Source: Symsagittifera roscoffensis
Taxonomy: Eukaryota; Xenacoelomorpha; Acoela; Convolutidae
Length of the DNA: 64,000 nt
Assembly (NCBI RefSeq): GCF_963678635.1
Contig: NC_087065.1
Coordinates: 14,326,019-14,390,018 of the forward strand
Reading direction: 5' to 3'
The notes under the pieces were generated by a model. It was not told the DNA's origin and did no database searches. It worked only from the letters and a program-made list of their open reading frames with translations. Shown here in pieces: positions 58,727 through 64,000 of this stretch; the first letter of the stretch is position 1, and the number at the start of each line of letters is the position of its first letter. A program made the position numbers and the translations under genes.

Positions 58727-61700
58727 TTATAACTGCATTTCTTCAGACGACGAAATTGAATTTGGGTCTTTTGGCGAAGTGTAAGTACTGGGTGAAGCCA
58801 TGTGTTTCGAGGGTCCGAATCTCGCAATCTCCTGGAGTTCCTCAAATATAGCCACTTTCAGATCCGCTGTAGTTGAGATATCCTCGAAGGAGGAATCGTC
58901 CAGAGTGGCTAAGGCTACTTTTTCGTCCTTGGGATCATGTAGTTGGGAGAAATAGGGATGAGAGAGAGCCTGCTCAGCTGTTAGTCTGTCTCTAGGGTTC
59001 ATCTGCAGCAGTCTTTCCAGAAGATCGGTGCCTATGCAAAATTCCAAATTGCTCTTTCATGTTACTTTAGAAACTGACTTTGCACCACAACCTGATTTTA
59101 GAAACCAGGTGATCAACCCAGACGCGAATTGAGGATTTTCTCAAGGGGAGGGGGGCTATTTTGAAAAAAAAAATCAGGCCGACCAAAATGATGTTGCGAA
59201 ATGATGTTAAGCGTGTGCTTCCATTCAACAACAGTAGGCAACTGTAGAAAAACTTAAGGTTCGATCAGCCAGAAATAGATGTGGTTAAATAGTACCTAAA
59301 GGCCGACCCTTTGGGTGGTCGAACCCATGAGTTTTGGGTCTGCACCATCCAAAATCCGCTACTAAGACCGACCATGTTTGCAAATTTTGGACAAAAGCAA
59401 TCAACAAGAGGTAAAAGCGAGAATTGGATGTGTCAAAATCAGGGTGCTTTTAACCCCATCATTGGGTTTTTATATACATACACATGGAATACATTCTTTC
59501 GATGTAATAAAGTAACAATAAGGTCCAAATGATATTTACTTACAGGGTTCAGTTCCGTTGAAGTATGTTCGGAAATCGACTCTGGGCTGGTTGTTCAGTC
59601 GTTCCCTGATGAATGTGACTGCCTTTAACATTAAAAGAAAAATGGAACTAATTTTGAAAAATAACAGAATTCAAAGTTGAGAGATGGAAAACTATTAAAC
59701 TGTAAGACTCCACAACAAATAGTTAGTAAGAAACTCACCTGCTCGCTCTCGTATAACTGCAGAGTGGCATCGTCTGGAGTGCCACAGATGAATATGTGCT
59801 TCTTCAGCAGTTCCACGTGGTCGTCCTCTTTGAACACAGGCCGCCCTCTCAACATCTCCCCCAGAATAGCACCCAACGACCACATGTCCACTACAACACA
59901 AACAGCACATAGATAGAAAGAATAGACGCTAATAGTCTATATTAAGTTTTCTTCAACCATTATCTAGATGCATGTATATGGCGTTGAAATGACCGTATAC
60001 AACTTGCGCCTACTGAACGTTTCAACACGGAAAATCCTCTCTTCAGTAGCGGATGATGATTTGAAGGTTTTTTCAAATCTAAAATCAAGCTGTTTAATGC
60101 AAAAGAAAATTTTTAAGCTTTTTAGAAGCAAGTTTGCTCATTTGGGGGACCTTTTCGTTCCAAAAAAGTTTGAACTATTTATGAATTGCACGATTATGAG
60201 CCATTCATTTTTTTGTGTTCAATTGCTAGTCTTCATTCTGAGTTTCTGATTAACTTACTTTCAGCTCAAATTGCAAATCGACTTACAATGCTATCAGAAT
60301 AGCCTCCAATAAAAAAATCCTGTGTAAAACAAAAAATAAGAAGTTCCATTCGGTGCAATAAAACTTTTTAATTCTCTTAAGAAACAGTATCTATTAACCC
60401 AAAAAAAAATACTTCATTAACAAATATTGAAAGGTAGTTTATTCACGATTATCTTGAAATGTCTTATAACCAGAACATGGAACTGTGCAAAAATATATTC
60501 GAGCGATAAATCAGTATTTTTAATATTTAGAAGTAGGGTTTTAGTTACCTGCTGGGAAACTGTAACCTTCTTGAACTTGTTTACTCAATAACAAAAACCT
60601 CCAATCATATATGTTGCTGTTACGGAGGCTATAAGAATATGTCGGAAATAGAAGAGGCGGCAATAACAAAGTCATTAAGTTCAAGAAGTTTTTTTCAAAC
60701 GGGACGTTTTTTGAACCAAAATAACAAAAAACTAAAATTTGAAAAATCTCGCCCTGCATTGGTCCCCCCTTTCACTCAACTCAATCGTTTTTGTTTCACC
60801 AATCCAGCAATTGTAAGCAAAGTTCAATTACTAGGATTTTTTGCAGTCCTCTCGGGGTCAAATTAATTTGAATATTGTTTAAATACATGTTGAACTTGCT
60901 TCAACTCATGAAAAATAACTTCGTTTTTTTTTGGGAGTGAGCAGATCAAAAACCTTCGAAAAAATTGTGACTAAAAACTTCGTTTCTGGCATTTTTAATT
61001 CAAAAATTTGTCTGCGGTGATTTGCGAGAGCTTAGAAAGTTTCTTTGGTCGACAAATTGTTACCTATAATTGTGTAACAATGTTTTGAATGTAAAAAAGA
61101 ATTGGCAGGCTTTTCGACTGCACGCTCATTAGATTATAAAAACCTTTTTTTTGAAATTTCAAAAATCATTTTTTTGTTTTATTAACTGTAATCATTTTAA
61201 CTGGAATCATTTTAACTGGAATCATTTGATATCGACTAGAAATTACATCATTATTAGTGCATTCATATCCGATCATTTATAATGCTAAGCTCGAAAATCA
61301 TTCTTTCGAGTTAATGAGCCATCTGTTTAAAAAAAGACCTATTAAACAAGTACGGTAGCGCTTCAAGCGATACCAAACCAGATAATGTTATATATACCTG
61401 CAGCTGTGTAGTGCTTCCAGTCAATCATGACCTCTGGCGCCCTGTACCATCTGGTCTGGACATAACCAGTGACCTCAGTGTTGAACTTGCGGCATAGACC
61501 GAAGTCAATAATCTGGAACAACCTAACTTTCAGTAAATGCACAGCAACTTGGGATCATATGAAAAAATGAAGCCAAGTATTTTGTTACCTTTAGAGAGCA
61601 ATCTGTTTTGATGGCAATGTTGCTTGGTTTCAGGTCCTGAAATGAACAAAACAGGTCACCGAAGTTTCTTTCCTCTGAAAATTTTTTTCAATTTTTGTTT

Positions 61701-63939
61701 GTTATTCATTTCTTGAAGACCACTGTTGTCGATTATGTCTGAATTACTAACGTTCTACGCGTTCACAAAATTCTCTAATCAAAAACACTACGCACAAACG
61801 ACACTTTTTTTTTTTAAAATGTGAAAACGTTTTTCAGAAATAGAAATACAATTTAAAAGAAAAATGTATTTTCGAAAATCACGTTTTCGAAACATGGGTA
61901 GTGGAAATTCCAGTTCCAAAACTAATCTCATGAACTATGACAAAAATGGACTACAAACCCTGTGCATGATGTTAGCTGAGTGGAGGTACTTGAGCCCTCT
62001 TAGTATCTGGTACATGAAGAAGTGTATGTAGTCCTGGGAGAGGATTCCTTGGTCAGACGAAACCTTGAACTGCTGGATCAACTGGTGCAAATCTGTATCC
62101 AGTAGAGGCATGACTAGATAAAGATCTATCATCATATTGGACGAAGTAGCTGTAGTGTATGCGTCCACGAGGGAAATGAGGTTGTCGTGCTGCACAAATC
62201 GCAGCAGTTTCAATTCCCTCAAGGCTCGCTTCGAGTGGATTTCTGACTTGTAGGGTTGGTTCATCCTTTTAATGGCCACTTCTTTCTCTGTCACCGTGTC
62301 AATAGCACTGCTGTAACGAAAACAACAAAATGTTTATTAAACTATCAATAACGCGGATCTAAAATTGGCGCATTTTTTTTTGCATATGCGTCTAAACTTT
62401 AACGCGTTGCCTGTACTGCGCAATCCTGATTGAAATTCTAAGCAACCATTCATAATTAGCACTTATCTGCCTAGAGAACTTGAGAACTTGTTCGTAACTA
62501 AATGAGCAGCAATTTAATTTCTACTAACCACACAGTTCCGAATGCACCTCCGTTGACTGCCTTGAGCGACTGGAACCTCTGCTTCACTCTCCATGTCTCT
62601 CTGTTGAAAGTCTGTTCATAGTACCACTCTCCTCCAGCAGTAGTTCCAATAAGCCCTACATCGCCATGCCCATTGACTTTAGCGTCGAACTGCATGCCTG
62701 AAGTAGAAACTAAATCTGATGATAGTTTTTGAGGCTTTAAAAAATAATCGGGCCTTGAAAACAACAGGAGCATTGCCCTAATATTTCTTGACCTTCAGAG
62801 TAGTTGTGAATTTTTGTAACAAGAACCTGAGATGCTTACAACGCCATCAGTTAAGAAATAAAACAGGTGCGGATCTAGAATTTTCAGCAGGCGGGCGGAG
62901 GCAAACTTTCTGCGCCGAAGGCAAATTTTGAAAAAAAAGTGCGCTCCTTTGTTGGGTACTTTTTGGAAAGTTTAGACCAAAAAATTAAGTTTTTTTTGCC
63001 GGTGCGCTCCCCTTTAAGGTCAGTATATATTGGCGCCAAAGGCTAACTTGAAGTTTGGTCGGTCAAAAAAGGATGTCATAAGAAATACCGAAGCGAGGAC
63101 CTTTTGATTGGTGAGTGGGTCGAATCCCTGAGGGGGGAGGCGTAAATCCCCATAAATCCGCCACTGAATACAAGTCTGCTTTTAGGTTTGTTGATTTATC
63201 TTAGATTTATGGCTCGAGCTAGGCCGCTGATAATGCGTTATAAAACACTCGATTACAAGATTCCTTCTCATACTGAGCGGTAGGAAAAAACCAGTGGGTA
63301 CTTGTTTGAACCGAAAATAATCAAAAATTCGAGTGGTGAGCTAACAGATTTTTGAGAAAATCAAAAGCTTGTCAGTTCCCGGAAACATCTTTAATCGAAA
63401 GCCACACCAGCTAAGTCATCTTCGCAGATGAAGTGATCACCTGGAAAACGCCTTGAGTTTGAAAGTTACCTCGTTTGAAAAAAAAATTTGCAAATGTTAT
63501 TTAAACATAGATGGTAAAAACTGTAGCCTAAAAACTACTTCAATTGTTCTCAGATACAAAAACTTTGTTAGTGCGCGTGTACCCATTCATATCAGGAAGC
63601 CTGAAATTATGAACCTATAGAGTACTCACTTTGGAAAGAGGGGCGGTTTCTTGGGTATATTGGACGACCCTGTATATCAGACTCCGTCCGTCTCAGATCC
63701 TGCTGCCAATGTTGTCTACTGCTGCTGGGTTGTGCGTTTTCGTCCTGGGTTCCACATTTTCTATCATTGCGTCTCTTAAACGGTGAAAGTCTGATCCACT
63801 TGGACTTGCGGATTGTGAGGAACCCAAATAACGACTCCAACGAGCTTTTCCTTCTCTTATTACTTTTAGATTCTGCAACATTCTCAGCTTCGACCGAAGT
63901 GAGGTTTTCTTGATTGCTTAATGCATCTCTAGACGCCAT
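58727..63939 (-). CDS. p38-type mitogen-activated protein kinase with long N-terminal extension
   Basis: Proline-directed Ser/Thr kinase of the stress MAPK pathway. Eight exons: 63630-63939, 62529-62697, 61959-62310, 61589-61636, 61398-61512, 59739-59890, 59544-59622, 58727-59031; all GT-AG and phase-consistent; 509 residues against about 360 for p38. The first ~125 residues are a basic, Ser-rich extension ([14 protein letters not shown]) not seen in p38. Kinase motifs: glycine loop GGAFGTVC (about 153-160), catalytic Lys174 in VAIKR, HRDLKPSN (276-283), DFG (296-298), activation-loop TGY (309-311), RWYRAPE. TGY, and not TEY or TPY, marks the p38 group, as do [30 protein letters not shown] and [13 protein letters not shown]. 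The C-terminus lacks a clear common-docking cluster past EELQEI. Member (alpha to delta) not assigned. Introns 1 and 7 contain MITE relatives. Confidence 0.93.
59119..59364 (-). mobile_element. Poly-G MITE family remnant (copy 7, MAP kinase intron 7)
   Basis: Decayed ends CAGACGCGAATTGAGG and AAAATCCGCTACT correspond to the family termini; a short GGGGAGGGGGG tract and the GACCCTTTGGGTGGTCGAAC block remain. No target duplication visible. Confidence 0.6.
59891..61397. other. MAP kinase intron 5, no other gene
   Basis: About 1.5 kb intron. A decayed MITE-like patch (GAGAGCTTAGAAAG and GTCTGCGGTGATTTG) lies near 60940-61060. The open frames inside show no domains. Confidence 0.45.
62864..63166 (-). 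mobile_element. Poly-G MITE family member (copy 8, MAP kinase intron 1)
   Basis: 303-bp element with ends CAGGTGCGGATCTAGAA and ATAAATCCGCCACTG and the internal blocks GCGCCGAAGGC, GGTGCGCTCCCCTTTAAGG and TATATTGGCGCC. The flanking 8-mers AAATAAAA and AATACAAG match only partly, so the target duplication is doubtful. Confidence 0.75.
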
Positions 63940-64000
63940 TATAAGATGAGGTAGAATATGTGCGAGGAAAACAAAAAAACTTGCAACTAATAATACTGCC

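Overview
This window is nuclear DNA from an animal. It is AT-rich, with multi-exon genes, GT-AG introns of about 90 bases to several kb, and a very heavy load of repeats. I recognise seven genes with metazoan orthologues plus one Hsp70 pseudogene: two mitochondrial dicarboxylate-carrier paralogues (SLC25A10 type), an axonemal dynein light chain 1 (DNAL1), NDUFB5 of respiratory complex I, TXNDC11, DAD1 of the oligosaccharyltransferase, and a p38-type MAP kinase. The axonemal light chain and TXNDC11 exclude yeasts and plants and fit an invertebrate metazoan. The many poly-G tracts carried by small transposons recall what has been reported for pelagic tunicates such as salps, but that is only a suggestion; the species is not determined here.

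Layout, left to right. 0.2-1.4 kb (-): first dicarboxylate carrier, incomplete. 1.8-2.2 kb: a hAT-type MITE with an 8-bp target duplication. 3.6-9.5 kb: a degenerate tandem array of ~600-bp units containing an apparently perfect 1,593-bp duplication. 10.6-15.5 kb (+): DNAL1, five exons, with an N-terminal region about 100 residues longer than usual and two MITEs in its introns. 18.4-21 kb: dispersed repeats, including two copies of a decayed serine-protease exon. 22.3-23.9 kb (-): second, intact carrier gene. 24-29 kb: repeats with tRNA-like promoters. 29.1-31.6 kb (-): NDUFB5, four exons. 32-36.7 kb: MITE, a perfect 20-bp hairpin, a tandem array and dispersed repeats. 36.7-41.4 kb (-): TXNDC11, five exons. 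42.3-49.9 kb (-): DAD1, two exons separated by a 7.3-kb intron that holds, on the opposite strand, an Hsp70 pseudogene with its heat-shock promoter. 50.8-52.4 kb: a TIR element and an inverted dispersed repeat. 55.25-58.3 kb: a complete MULE transposon with a perfect 9-bp target duplication, rearranged inside into a 703-bp inverted repeat. 58.7-63.9 kb (-): p38-like MAP kinase, eight exons.

The genes are independent housekeeping or signalling genes, not a cluster with a shared pathway. I did not find a new defence or biosynthetic system. The unusual content is in the mobile DNA (the poly-G hAT MITE family, the folded MULE, the tandem array) and in gene remodelling (extended DNAL1 and p38, C-terminally short TXNDC11, nested broken Hsp70). 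Exon borders were set by eye from homology and splice sites; no search or RNA data was available.
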